Numbered from the stretch's first letter, positions 52,981 through 64,000 are shown. The stretch: DNA of 64,000 bases from Anoplolepis gracilipes (GCF_047496725.1 NC_132980.1:1493001-1557000); one strand, 5' to 3'. Numbers and translations: made by a program. The notes: generated by a model not told the origin, from the letters alone.

Positions 52981-53727
52981 AACTACAATAAAATTAAAAT
53001 GTCGAGTCGCAATATAAACGTGAATATAGTCGTAGCGGAAGTAACGAAGATATATAAACAAAATTGAAGCGTAATTAATAAACTTGTGTACAATAAAATT
53101 AAAATCATAAAATACATAATACAAAATAAAAAATTAAAAGATAATAAAACATATGTCGTGGTGTGGCATGTTTGGGCTTGACTTTTCAAGCCTTTTTCAG
53201 CGCAAAAATTCAAATATTAATAATCAGTCATTGTATGATAAATTAATGCAATGGTGTCATAGGTATAAAGTCGAAATTTATGATATTCATAATTTGCTGT
53301 CATGTATCAACAAAAAACTAGTTTCCCGAAGTGTTCTACAGTGCTGTACCGCTCTAGTTAGTTGATTAGAAGGAATGTACTGTGATATTAATTTGTTTAT
53401 ATAACCGTATTATTAACATAATTAACGGTACAAATTCACGTGATCGTTGTGAACGGAATTCCATTATGCGGGAACAATCGGCGTTGATAAAAGACGGCAA
53501 AATACTGTCAAGGGACGCAATTGAGCGCGATATTTATACATGTGTGTTCGAGTGTCGCGAAGTAGGGAACTTATTAATCACATTAATATAGACTTCTAAT
53601 AAGTATTCCGTATCGGTCTGCAAATTAAAGCTGTTATGTTGTGTTGTGTGCAACATTTCAGAAATTAAGCGCTTACTATAATGGGACTCTTTATCTACAA
53701 TCTCGACATTGTCCCAATCAAAATTGT
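52980..53727 (-). mobile_element. Second Penelope-like relic
   Basis: On the minus strand, from 53,727 the frame reads H-N-F-D-W-D-N-V-E-I-V-D-K-E-S and N-S-F-N-L-Q-T-D-T-E-Y-L, homologous to the C-terminal part of the element at 2,240-3,826. A family A palindrome interrupts it at 53,728, removing the nuclease motif. Downstream, at 53,171-53,200, an eroded hammerhead core remains. Confidence 0.75.
53171..53200 (-). ncRNA. Eroded hammerhead ribozyme core
   Basis: Minus strand reads CTGAAAA, stem II GGCTTG / CAAGCC, then CAAAC. The stem is kept, but the essential G of CUGANGA and the G of GAAA are changed, so it should be inactive. Confidence 0.6.
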
Positions 53728-54276
53728 GTACAAGATATCTCATAAAATATTCATTTTTTGAATATCTTACTCTAATACTTTTATGCACAGAATAATGAGA
53801 CAAATTAATTGGTGTAAAGAAAACACATAATTATGTTAAAGTAAAAATGTGTAACTGTTAGTTGCAAATTCAGATTTTTACTTAAACACAATTATGTGTT
53901 TTAATTATGCCAATTGATTCATCTCGTTATTCTGTGTATAAAAGTATTAGAGTAAGATAATCAAAAAATGAATATTTTATGAGATATCTTGTATTTTATG
54001 TCAAAATACTGCAACTTTGAAGCTTTATAACTCAAAAAATACTTAATGAAAAATACTTTGTCATAAGTGTTTTGGAAAGCTCTCGAGATGAGCTACAAGA
54101 ATATGTAAAAATATATAGAGTGTACCTTTTAAAAAACTTTAAGTGACCTTCAGATGACTTTTCAAGATCAAACCAATAGTACCATCTTATGACCCCCTCG
54201 AAACCATAAAACTTTATTCTCTCCTGGGCTTGGTTTTCGAGATATTCGACTGGATGGATTAAAATGGTCCACCCTG
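53728..54276. mobile_element. Palindromic element, family A, inserted in the Penelope relic
   Basis: An inner palindrome shares CTTTTATGCACAGAATAATG and CACATAATTATG with the element at 11,232-12,518. The right part carries CAAACCAATAGTACCATCTTATG ... GAGATATTCGACTGGATGG and ends ATGGTCCACCCTG. The left terminal segment is missing. Confidence 0.75.
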
Positions 54277-54475
54277 TATATATATATATATATATATATA
54301 CATTTAATTAATGTATTTTATTCTTATGTAAATTTCTATAAAAAATGATTCTTAATATTTTACAGTAAAGCTATTTTTATATTTTTTTTTTGCTTTATTG
54401 TTCTTTTATTTACATTCTCATAATTTTTTTTTTTTAATTATTTTTAATGAAATTTCATAAAGATAAACATATAAT
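54277..54475. other. AT-rich spacer
   Basis: TA run followed by T-rich sequence up to the start of the second Polinton. Confidence 0.5.
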
Positions 54476-54900
54476 AGTAGGGGTATAATGAGGGTTCTAA
54501 CCCAGGGGAGTACTGGGGGAAGGGGGGAAGGGTCCTACTCACGTTCGAAAACAGATGTTTATCTTTGTGATTGATTTATAACCGGGATGGGGGGGGGGTA
54601 CTTTAGAAGCCATAAAAATTTTTTTTTTATTTTTATGACTATTTTATGGTCATTTTATCATTAGGATTTTAAGCGCCGGTGTTCGGCAGCTTTGCACCCT
54701 CGCGGAAAATCTCATAAAACGGGAGTGAGACATCTTCCTTATTATTTTTTAAGAAAGAATTGCAACTGCGCCAACGTTCGGCTGCTCGAACATATAAGTG
54801 GGCGCTCTAGAGTCCATAAAACTGTTTCTTTTCTAATTTTTATGGACATTTTATGATTAGGATGTCGTAGGAAAAGAATAGAAATTTTTGGCCGACGCTG
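54476..54900. repeat. Polinton 2 left terminal repeat, single decayed unit
   Basis: Shows one copy of the 233-bp-type unit (AGATGTTTATCTTTGTGATT ... GCGCCGGTGTTCGGCAGC) against three in Polinton 1, with many substitutions and a G-run. A partial second unit (GCGCCAACGTTCGGCTGC) follows. Confidence 0.8.
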
Positions 54901-55108
54901 CGACGAACATGTCGGAACGTTTTTATAAATACAAAAAAGCGTTGAAGTTCGGTAGCATGTGTCCTTAAGACAGCATTAGGCGATATATAAGAAGGATGAG
55001 AGCTCGTCAAACCATAGTATGTTTGAAAGCGCATAGATGTAGCTGTGAAAAAAAAGTTTAATGGTTACTGTCTGGTATTAGAATTGTTAGTGACACAATA
55101 GTGAATAA

Positions 55109-55483
55109 ATGGAAAATATTAATTTCGAAGCGATAATAGGCAAGTCGTCAGACAAAGATCACGCGTTGTCGGACGATAGTAATTATATTAGTGATTGCAG
55201 TGATACCGATTTTGACAACAACGTAGTGGAAAATGAACAAGTCCGTGCGCAAAACCAACGTAAGATTTGCGCCATACACTTTTATTATTCAACGGGTGGT
55301 GCTCTAGCTCTCTGTGCTTCGTGTATAGACACCTTTCGAGATGACATCGGAGTAATGTACGAAATACGGAAACATAAAGTTACATCGCCCGATGAGGTGG
55401 ATATGCGATGGTGCAGCAACTGTGGAATTTTATTACATATAATAATGTCGCGTAATATGTGTTATGTTTGCACACAAAAATAG
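55109..55483 (+). CDS. Small acidic zinc-binding protein, Polinton 2 copy
   Basis: 124 codons, same length as in Polinton 1, with all cysteine pairs kept (C-A-S-C, C-S-N-C, C-Y-V-C). About a dozen residues differ, mainly in the acidic head (for example D-K-D-H for E-E-H). It remains open beside a heavily broken polymerase gene. Confidence 0.65.
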   Translation: MENINFEAIIGKSSDKDHALSDDSNYISDCSDTDFDNNVVENEQVRAQNQRKICAIHFYYSTGGALALCASCIDTFRDDIGVMYEIRKHKVTSPDEVDMRWCSNCGILLHIIMSRNMCYVCTQK

Positions 55484-55506
55484 AGAAAAAAACAAAATAA
55501 AAAAAA

Positions 55507-58500
55507 ATGGAAAACAGAGCAGAAAGAACGTGACTTATTGGAGCGTTCCCACCAAGTCACCACATTGGGCGAATATTTTGGATGGCTGCAGCATTGCGAG
55601 GAGTTTATCGAAGAGCTTGAAGAACGCAACCGTGTCAAGCGTCCGCGACTCTCAATCGGAAATAGACAATCTTTGGTGACAAGAATTGCGCGACTCGAGG
55701 GTACAAAAACTCGATTGCAGAGACAGTTTATACCCAGTGGTGGTGATTATAGTAGTGAAAATAACGCGGAGAGACTCATATGGCGAGAGATTGATACGGC
55801 GTTTGAGAGCCGCATCTTGACTGGTGCGGTTATAAATTATAATCACATCGAACCTCGTCAATTTTTGGAAGATGCGAGTGACATTGTGCTCGAGCACGTG
55901 CAAGATGTTATGCAAAAACACAACAGTGTGAAAGTGAATACAGTGTTTAACGAGTTTGTGGCGAGCGATAAGCATGCCAATAAATCAATCAATACGAGAA
56001 ACTGTGAACTCTTTCATACATCCGATTTACGCGAGTGGTATGAGCGGCAAGTCGTCGAGCCCACCCTTGCATCGCTCGAAGAATTTCAGGAACGCGGATG
56101 GGCATTATCGCGTATATGACTGTAAATATAAATAAATATAATTCTATGCGCGCTGGATGTTGCGTGCAATTATCGCGAAAGATAATAATGAAACGAGCAG
56201 TGGTTAACGTGCAATCTAAAGACAATGCATGTTTTGCGTGGGCGGTGGTAGCTGCTTTGTATCCAGTTGAAAGACACACAGACCGACAATCATCATACCC
56301 GTATTATACAACAGTATTGAATCTCCAAGACATTGAGTTTCCAGTTACTTTTAATCAAATTAAAAAGTTTGAAATTTATAACGACATTTCAATCAATGTG
56401 TATACCATTGAAAACGAAAACATTGTCCCTATTCACCTTACGAAGCAAAAAAGGGACAAGCACGTCAACTTGCTCTACGTGCAAGATGCGCAAGATATTG
56501 GACATTTTACGTGGATCAAGAATATGTCCAGGCTCGTGAGTTCACAATTCAGCAAACACAAAACTAAAAAATATATCTGCGATCGGTATGTATATTTAAT
56601 AAAACCGTCTAAAAATATTTAAAACAAGGATAACAAATTGTAACTTTTATTTTACAGATGCATGCACTATTTTAATTCGGACGAGAAATTATAGTCGCAT
56701 ACAGTAGACTGTGAAAAGATGAACGATTGCGCTATCCGGTTACCGAGTAATAAAAATAGGTGGCTCACATTCACCAACCATAGGAAGGAGCGACTACCTT
56801 TTATCGTGTATGCCGACCTGGAGTACGTTTTGATGAAAAAAAAAGAAAAAAATTTTTATCAACATCACCAAGTATTTAATATCGCTTATTATGTACATTG
56901 CTCGTACGATAATTCGTTATCCGCGTATCATTCTCGTCGTGAAGCCAATTGTGTTGCATGGTTCGCCGACGAACTTAAAAATTTGGCGCAACATGTAGAA
57001 AATATTTTAACAACCAATGTCCCCATGGTAAATTTAACACAAGATGAATGGAAAGAATTTCGAAGTGCGACTCAGTGTCATATCTGTGAAAAACCATTTG
57101 TGAAAGATGATACGCACGTACGCGATCATTGTCATTTGACCGGGCGATACAGAGGTTCCGCGCATTCAAATTGCAATCTAAATTACAAAAAATCTTTTTG
57201 CATTCCAATAGTATTTCACAATTTATCTGATTATGATTCTCACTTTATAATCAAGGAAATAGCCACAGCGTTCGAAGGGGAAATCGATTTACTTCCGATA
57301 ACAAAAGAAAAATATATTTCATTTACAAAACATATTAAAGGTACGGAAGACAAACCGGGAAATCACATTAAATTACGTTTCATAGATTCATATAAATTTC
57401 TCACAACAAGACTCGACAAATTGGCATCTTTTCTGAGCAAGGACGAACTCAAAATTTTACAATCGGAATTTAAAAATTTATCCACCGAGGATTTCAATTT
57501 ATTAACAAGAAAAGGTGTCTTCCCGTACGAGTACATTGACTGCGTAGATAAATTGCAAGATGCGTGTTTACCATCGCGAGAATCATTTTACAGCTCCTTG
57601 ACTGGTAACACAGTATCCGAGAGCGATTATGCGCTGAGACTGTGTGGAAGCGATTCTCCATTCAAACGCTAGGCAAATATAGCGATCTGTATTTAAAAAT
57701 CGATGTCTTGTTACTAGCAGACATTTTTGAAAATTTCCAAGAGAGTTGTATCAAGAGTTATGGGCTTGACCCCACGTATTACTATACTCTTCCTGGCTAC
57801 ACGTGGGACGCCATGTTAAAGCATACAAAAATTATATTTGAATTACTCACAGACATTGACATGGTTATATTTATCGAACGAGGTATACGCGGTGGTCTGA
57901 GTCAATGTTCCAACAGGTACGCGCGTGCTAATAACAAGTACATGCAGTCGTATGACTCATCGAAACCGTCAACGTACTTGATGTATTTCGATGTTAATAA
58001 TTTATACGGATGGGCAATGTGTCAACCATTGCCCTATGCCGATTTTCAATGGGTCGATAATGTTTCCAATTTTGATGTATCATCGATCGCGCTCGATTCG
58101 TCTACAGGTTACATCTTCGAAGTCGACCTCGAGTATCCGCAGCATCTTCACGATTCGCACACTGACCTACCGTTTTGTCCGACACGCGACAAACCACCCG
58201 GTAAGCGCGAGGACAAGCTTCTCGCAACCTTATACGATAAGAAGCATTACGTGATACACTACTGCAACCTGCAGTAATGTTCTCGTCACGGTCTTCGTGT
58301 TACAAAAATTCATCGTATATTACAATTCACTCAATCTCCGTAGCTCCGTACTTATATAGAACTCAACACAAAATTTAGAACACAGGCGAAAAATGATTTT
58401 GAGAAAAATTTGTACAAACTGATGAATAATACCGTGTTTGGCAAAACGATGGAAAATGTGCGCAATCGCGTAGATGTTAAACTTTTAACAAAATGGGACG

Positions 58501-59204
58501 GAAGGTGCGGCGCAGAGGCATTGATTGTAAAACCAAATTTTCATAGCAGAAACGTTTTTTTGGAAAATCTAATCGCTGAAGAATTACGTAAATTCGAGGT
58601 GAAATTCTACAAACCAATTTACGTAGGTATGTGTATTCTCGATATATCCAAGACATGTTTGTACGAATTTCACCACGATTATATGGTGTCAATATATCGG
58701 GAGAGATGCAAAGTCATGTACACTGACACGGATAGTCTTATATATCACATTAAGTGCGACGATGTGTACGAGAATATGAAATGCGACATCAGCAGATTTA
58801 ATACGAGCGACTATGCGATAGACAATGCGTACGGTATACCGCTTGTGAATAAAAAGGTACCGGGTCTAATGAAGGATGAAAACAACGGTACCATAATGAC
58901 CGAATTTGTCGGGCTTAGAGCAAAAATGTACGCGTTGCGCGTGGATGGTAAGAAGGATACGAAAAAGGTAAAAGGCGTCAAGAGTAATGTTGTCTCGAGA
59001 ACGAAAACGTTTGACGATTACACGCGGTGTTTGAACAAAGAGATTGAAATGACACATAGTCCATCGTGTATAAGATCGAAATTGCACGAGATATACACCA
59101 TTCGCGAAACAAAAATTGCTCTAAGTCCGTACGACGACAAGCGGTATATCGTATCTACAACTACTGATACGTTACCGTGGGGACATTATAAGATACCTTT
59201 ATAA
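55507..59204 (+). pseudogene. POLB: DNA polymerase B pseudogene of Polinton 2
   Basis: Compared with Polinton 1 it has a frameshift in codons 4-9, a deletion near 56,113, the conserved intron (56,586-56,657), a TAG soon after the acceptor (56,692-56,694), a frameshift near 57,634, a TAA at 58,275-58,277 and a TAG near 58,341. Motif blocks of exonuclease I-III and polymerase A and C are still readable in pieces (F-D-V-N-N-L-Y-G, Y-T-D-T-D-S-L). It cannot make a full enzyme. Confidence 0.9.
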
Positions 59205-59241
59205 AATATAATGTGTGTGATTTTTTTTTCTTGTAAACGTA

Positions 59242-59703
59242 TGTAAGATAGCTTTTAATTAAAGCCAATCTGTTTATACACTCGTCAGGATGTTTCCACG
59301 GGAGAAAGATATTATTAATAATGTTCCGTGAAAAATATTTTGAACTTGAATAAAAATAACACTCACTATTATTTAGAATGTTAAACACAAGTATTTATTT
59401 ATATATAAGAAAAAGTAAAAGTTAACACAACTTTCTTAATATAATTATAGGACTTTAATCGATTAAAACATGGAAAAAACCTTAGACACAACCGATCACT
59501 CGCGCAGATATCGATAAAAGACGAATCTGTATCGTCAACTGACTTGACGAACCTTCTTGTTATATTGTTGTTGAGCAACGTACTTAGAATATATAAATAC
59601 TATTTAATTTTACCGTGTATACAGACGCATATTAGAGTAGCCAATAGGAGAATAGTAAGTAAATGCGAACATAGATATACAACATCATAGATGATATCTT
59701 ACA
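59242..59703. mobile_element. 462-bp insertion, probably a solo LTR
   Basis: Starts TGTAAGATAGC and ends GATATCTTACA, so it has TG...CA ends with a nine-base inverted match. It contains a TATA-like TATATAAATA near 59,588. Polinton 1 lacks it at the matching site (24,260). A target duplication is not clear (ACGTA against GTTAT). Confidence 0.55.
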
Positions 59704-59820
59704 GTTATTTCATATTTTATATATTGTAATGACTATTGGAAAGGATGTATTAATAAAGATTTTGTATATTTCAAATATTTCATATATTTTTATATTGAAT
59801 ACATTGTATTTCTTATAAAA

Positions 59821-60947
59821 TTAAATTACATGATCCTTATGTACCCAACAATTATGCGAATTATCAAATCCCAGCCATTTCATGTAAACCTTTGTCACCC
59901 CTCCTACGCAGTACTTTCTCTACGAAATACACATCTGGATAATTCGCGCGATGCAACTCGTGCTCGTAAAATGCTCCAGCGATAGATATTTTGCGATAAT
60001 CCTCGAGTAGATATGTTACGGGATTAGTATGTTGCACTTTAACAATCTTAAACACCTCGGTTGTCCAATTTAGTGTGTAACCCTTTTCGAAAAGTTTTTT
60101 GTATTTGCTAACGCGTACCAGGTCACCTACTTTGAACTTTGCAGGAGCAGCAATTTTGGGTGGGAGTCTATTGACCACGTCGCCAATTGGCCAGTTTAAA
60201 ATGAGGCTCTCTGATTGGGTAATCGTTGCTGATGACCCTAGGCATCGGTCGATATAAGTGGCTGTGGTCAATCGTGACGTGGTCAAACGGGACGCTCCCG
60301 CAATTTTTATACTGTTGTATACCGTATTTAAAAATCTATCAGCGATCGTGGGAGTGACATCGATAGGTCTCATATTGATAGTGCAATGTTTTCGCGCGTT
60401 ATATTCTGCAACGAGTCGGGATAACGCGTCGATCCGTTCAGCGTAAACATCTTCCACATGTCGTTCTTCAGCGTGCGATTGAATCGCTCGACGACAGACG
60501 CCTTCAATACTGAATATGTGGAATAGTGATTAATGTTAGGTTTCCGTATAAGCCGTTACACATCGATATTGTAAAATTCCTTCTCGTTATCAGTTTGCAT
60601 GTTTTTCGAGCATCTCTTGCTATCTCGAATTATTTTGGCATTTGCATCAGCCGTCTCGCTTCCACCTTTACTCTTGAGTGGTACAGCCTATGCATACTTG
60701 CTCAACACATCGATGACGGTGAATATGTAGTGGTAACCTTTGTTGAAACGAGAATACGGACGCATCTCGACGATGTCGGCTTGCCACAGATCATCGTATC
60801 CCCGCACTATGACGTGTCTTCGGGGAAAATTTTTTCTCGCCGGCGCGTGCAGTTCATTCACCAACTGCTGTCTCTCCAAACTATGTTGATTCTTTGCTTT
60901 GTCAGTTTTTCTCGATGACCGTTTGTTGTTCGCCTTTTTTCACTCAT
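59821..60947 (-). pseudogene. INT: Integrase pseudogene of Polinton 2
   Basis: The same protein as 24,377-25,366, but split by a 142-bp insertion and by frameshifts and stops (for example the Trp codon near 60,690 is now a stop, and bases are missing near 60,432). The C-terminal chromodomain region is frame-shifted as well. Confidence 0.9.
60158..60299. mobile_element. 142-bp hAT-type MITE in the integrase gene
   Basis: Flanked by an exact 8-bp repeat GCAATTTT (60,150-60,157 and 60,300-60,307). Ends are imperfect inverted repeats (GGGTGGGAGT ... TTGACCACG against CGTGGTCAA ... CGCTCCC). Polinton 1 shows the undisturbed target with one GCAATTTT (24,705-24,712). Eight-base duplications and short inverted ends fit the hAT superfamily. 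Confidence 0.85.
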
Positions 60948-60963
60948 TTTCGTTTATTATCCT

Positions 60964-61375
60964 TTAATAGCCGTTCTTGACCTGTTCTAACCTGTTCTGA
61001 CCTGTTCTTGACCTGTTCTGACCTGTTTTTGACCTGTTCTTGACCTGTTCTGACCTCTTCTTGATCTGTTCTTGATCTGTTCTAACCTGTTTTAGACCTG
61101 TTCTTGACCTGTTCTTGCGTTGTTCACCGCCGTCCTTCACCCATTCGAAAATTGTTCCTGACCCGTTCGCAGCCCTGCTTGAGATGCTGATAGCCTCGTT
61201 CGAAGCTGTTGCAGCTGCTGCTGCTAGGTCGTTCACTGCCACTGCCACTCATTGTAGTTAGATAGCAGTTCGATAATTCTTCATAGCTGTTCGATAATTG
61301 TTCGCAGCCATTCGATAATCCTTCGTAGCTGTTTGATAACCGTTTGATAGCCGCTCCTAACCCGTTCACTGATGC
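60964..61375 (-). repeat. Heptad-repeat tract, Polinton 2 copy
   Basis: The same 21-bp repeats as 25,382-25,920 but about 125 bases shorter, with units lost from the middle. Frames differ from copy 1: here one frame joins L-S-N-S-Y-E-E heptads to M-S-G-S-G-S-E and on to E-R-G-Y-Q-H-L (61,124-61,369), and another ends in E-Q-V-K-N-R-S heptads (60,964-61,248). Confidence 0.6.
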
Positions 61376-61728
61376 TCATTCAGATTGATAGCTATTTCTG
61401 AGTTAGCGTTAGCTGCGCGTTGAAGTTTGTTTAATACAATCTGTATTGCTCGCATGTCCTTCTCAAGCGAAGTCAGCTTCTCGTCTGATTTTTTCTGTCG
61501 ACTCATTAATCTTTTAATGCAGGACTCCACGTACAGTTTGTTGACGGTATCGGTGTCAGCTTCAGGTTGCGCTACACGGCGAATCTTACGCGACCTTGCA
61601 TCGAAGTCTGTAACAACGCGACACAAAGCGTTTTCGTGCACATAACTTTTTACCAATCTATCCCAAGAACCGTTTGTGCCAGTTGCATCATTTCTTGGAT
61701 CGAATAATCCAAATTTGTTGATAGGTAT
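61366..61728 (-). CDS. Fibre-like accessory protein, Polinton 2 copy
   Basis: Open here across the spot that is frameshifted in Polinton 1: I-N-K-F-G-L-F-D-P-R, S-Y-V-H-E-N-A-L-C, then A-Q-P-E-A-D-T-D-T-V-N-K-L-Y-V. The ATG that probably starts the gene in Polinton 1 is ATA here, so its start is lost although the rest is open. The frame stays open further upstream to 61,905, overlapping the DUF8207 gene. Confidence 0.5.
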   Translation of the reverse strand: MPINKFGLFDPRNDATGTNGSWDRLVKSYVHENALCRVVTDFDARSRKIRRVAQPEADTDTVNKLYVESCIKRLMSRQKKSDEKLTSLEKDMRAIQIVLNKLQRAANANSEIAINLNEHQ

Positions 61729-61801
61729 TTTTTTCCCGATGCTTCGTAAAGTGTCACGCAACGCTGATCGACTGATTAGTTTTATCGAGACACCATTTAA
61801 T

Positions 61802-62865
61802 TTATAATAATTCCTGCTTCGCAAAGTTCCTCGATGATCGACTGGATCTCGTTGTCGTGAGCGTTGTGACCAGCTTGTCGCGAAGCGTCGAGCAATCGTA
61901 GCCAATCCACTAGCTCGTTGGGGTCGTCTTAGTGCACATAATCAATCATATTGTTGGTTAGCGTCATAGCGCGAGGCATAGATACCCCTCTCCAGATTTT
62001 GTATTTTTCGATTCGAGCGACATCAACGGTGCAATTATTTGTTTGTACTTGTATCCCCTGTTACCCTTCAAATGGCCCTGCACACATCATAATCGCGTCT
62101 ATGCGCGTTCGTCACCAATAATATGCTCTTGTATTTTTCCAAATCGTTCCCCCTTGTGTAAAGTTTGTCATTGAGAATTCTCTTGAAGATCAACTCGTAT
62201 AATCCTGGCGTTCCAATGTGCCGCACGTCGTCTATGATAATAGAGTCATCTTTATTGATGTTGAATCGTTTGTTGCCGAGTCACATTTCATTCTTTCTGT
62301 CAAAATAGACTCCATACACATGATCAATCTCGTGATTTCTGTCGCCACCGAGCAAAGCGCCTATGTACTTTTGCCCAAGTGGTCCAAAGTACTCCCGCAA
62401 CGTTTCTTGACCTTCCGACGTTTGTAACTTATTTCGAACAAATGATGTTTCGAGCATATTGCCCGAGGTTTCGAAAATATCTTCGTTTACGCTTGTTGGT
62501 GCCGCTAACGGCGTAGAGGCTATCGACGGTTCATACAGTAAAACGTCCGAACGTTTCCTTTTTTTCGGTATCGCATCTTCCTCTTTCTTCTCATCTTTAT
62601 CCTCTTCTTTCTCATCCTCCTTGTATCGCTTGATGGGTAAGATTTTAATCTTTGCGCTACTCTCCGACTTATTTTTCACCGCAATCGAGTTGTCGACAAT
62701 TTTTTGCAGCGGCTCGATAATAGGTTTAAAATGGGTCTTGACCGCGATATCGTCATCGATGTTACCGGTCTTCAAAGCGCGATGTTTCTTGCGGATCGAT
62801 TCGTTCGTTTTCGCAATCTCCTTCGCCATTTTTTCACACTCGCGAATATTATCGCTCCCAACCAT
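61802..62865 (-). pseudogene. DUF8207-type pseudogene of Polinton 2
   Basis: The N-terminal two thirds are open from ATG 62,865, including the Lys/Arg-rich hinge that is broken in Polinton 1 and Y-F-G-P-L-G-Q-K-Y-I-G-A-L. A stop at 62,281-62,283 and further shifts break the C-terminal third. The two copies are therefore broken at different places. Confidence 0.7.
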
Positions 62866-62924
62866 ATCGGTAGAGAGTGTTGAACGCTCGCGTTTCACCC
62901 TTTACGACAGAATGTAGGCAACGA

Positions 62925-63632
62925 CTAATCGTTTTGTAATATCGCAAACACATTAAATCCGTTTTTGTATCGCCCGTTTGTAAGCAAGCTATCCTTGTCT
63001 AGCACGAGAAATCCATACTTTTGCTGTCAACAAGTACGACATAACTCACTGAAATCCTCGTATGACATGTCGGTATTCACGTGATCGTTGTACACGTGTT
63101 TCAAGTTGGTGCCATTCTGTTTAAACAAGATTAGTAGGTTTGCGTTGTCGCGTAAAAGATGTTTCGGTATTCTCGCGTATGTCTGGCAGAGATAGAAGCA
63201 GTCGACGTTTGAGTAGCGTCCCATTGAAAAATATTCTCTTATCGTATTTTGTTTGTCGCACGCCACGTCATCGAAAACGAAAATCGAGTTTGGACGTGCT
63301 TCGCTTGGTGGAATGACGTCACTGTTATTGGAAAATGTAAAATAGCCGATTTCATCGATCGACGTTAACAAATTCTCCAGATATCGATATTTTGGCTGTT
63401 GCAGTGACTTTGAATACACGTACACATTTTCAAAGCGGACGCCGTGCGGGCTTTCTATCAAACTAATTAACACGTTAGTTTTACCGCAATTCGAGGGGCC
63501 GCAAACGATTGCGCGTATAGTATTCTGCAGCATCGTACCGTGTCTACGCATCTCCGCGTTGTCCCCCATCGGGTGTAATCTGGCGTCGTAATTTGTCACG
63601 CGTATCGCGAAAGGTTGTCACACGAATTTCAT
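62925..63632 (-). pseudogene. ATP: Packaging ATPase pseudogene of Polinton 2
   Basis: Codon 5 is TGA (63,618-63,620) and a Trp codon near the end is TGA (63,027-63,029). Between these, Walker A (C-G-P-S-N-C-G-K-T) and Walker B (F-V-F-D-D-V-A) remain intact. Confidence 0.85.
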
Positions 63633-63706
63633 TTTCCCACTTCCGATTCGGATCGCACGCCTGTCTATTTATAGCGCGGAACTACAAAGTGTTCAGTAAC
63701 GAAAAA

Positions 63707-63970
63707 ATGTTTGTCCTGCTATCAAGTCTTTACGATATTCTCGATTTGAATGCCGAACAGCTACAGTTTGTAACTAAAGCAGTTTTATTGCGAATGTGTG
63801 GCAATCACGTCCACTACATGTGGGATGAATTTCCAGAATACATAAAGGCGGATTCGGAGATTCAGACCTATCGTCGCTGTTTCAAACATTACAATCGACC
63901 GTGGCAACAAACGCACATTGACGGTCCAGCGCCGATGATAAAAGATTGTCGTGAATGTCAACGCAAATAG
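63707..63970 (+). CDS. Small conserved Polinton protein, Polinton 2 copy
   Basis: 87 residues, three longer at the C-terminus than the Polinton 1 copy (ends C-R-E-C-Q-R-K) because the first stop is lost. Substitutions are mostly conservative (Y-V-W-D-K to Y-M-W-D-E). The following PLA2-domain gene starts at the window edge and is cut off. Confidence 0.6.
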   Translation: MFVLLSSLYDILDLNAEQLQFVTKAVLLRMCGNHVHYMWDEFPEYIKADSEIQTYRRCFKHYNRPWQQTHIDGPAPMIKDCRECQRK

Positions 63971-64000
63971 ATAGATGTCTATTAAATCGTGCGATAAACG

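Larger units (their letters stand above)
54476..64000. mobile_element. Polinton/Maverick 2, left part, decayed
   Basis: Starts AGTAGGGGTATAATGAGGGT, a diverged version of the Polinton 1 end, and follows its gene order in the same orientation until the window edge. Sequences agree closely over most genes. Polymerase, integrase and ATPase carry stops and frameshifts, and two insertions (59,242-59,703 and 60,158-60,299) are absent from Polinton 1. Confidence 0.95.

Overview
The window looks like repeat-rich chromosomal DNA from an insect, most probably an ant. The background is very AT-rich, with CpG-rich patches, GT-AG introns, (TA)n microsatellites, and several protein families that are common in ant genomes: Polinton/Maverick genes including a DUF8207-type protein, a 'Transposase domain' family relic and DUF4806-like exon relics. 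Functional host genes are scarce. Host sequence survives as gene fragments between mobile elements.

Layout. 1-4,500: a decayed transposase-like gene running in from the left edge, then a DUF4806-like host exon relic split by a Penelope-like retroelement (2,240-3,826) with inverted terminal copies that carry hammerhead-ribozyme cores. 4,500-13,000: mostly AT-rich non-coding DNA with a CpG-rich island (9,180-10,160), a palindromic element (11,232-12,518) and one orphan acid-lipase exon (12,720-12,833). 13,230-18,461: a decayed Helitron (HUH Rep plus Pif1-type helicase). Its middle is replaced by a 2.04-kb block that recurs almost unchanged at 44,651-46,688. 19,037-35,593: a full-length Polinton (16.6 kb) with terminal inverted repeats and a TATATA target duplication. 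35,600-54,475: a palindromic element with a (CTCA)n core, two exon-like relics, a truncated LTR retrotransposon (40,045-43,605), an SDA1 (SDAD1) pseudogene, the second 2.04-kb block, a Tigger/CENP-B-like transposase fragment, an FBXO21-like gene on the minus strand (49,689-51,887), a second Penelope relic and more palindromes. 54,476 to the right edge: a second Polinton copy in the same orientation. It is closely related but broken by many lesions and cut off by the window end.

How the genes work together. Polinton 1 carries a complete virus-like module. Protein-primed DNA polymerase B (interrupted by a small intron) and a retroviral-type integrase with a chromodomain-like tail serve replication and insertion. 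A packaging ATPase, adenain-like protease, double jelly-roll major capsid protein, minor capsid protein and a PLA2-domain minor virion protein would build and fill a particle. Accessory genes include a DUF8207 protein, a fibre-like protein, a heptad-repeat tract, a second spliced gene, and a pair of related small acidic zinc proteins placed one at each end of the element. Polinton 1 keeps most frames open; two accessory genes carry frameshifts. Polinton 2 has a dead polymerase, integrase and ATPase, and it hosts two younger insertions whose empty sites are visible in Polinton 1.
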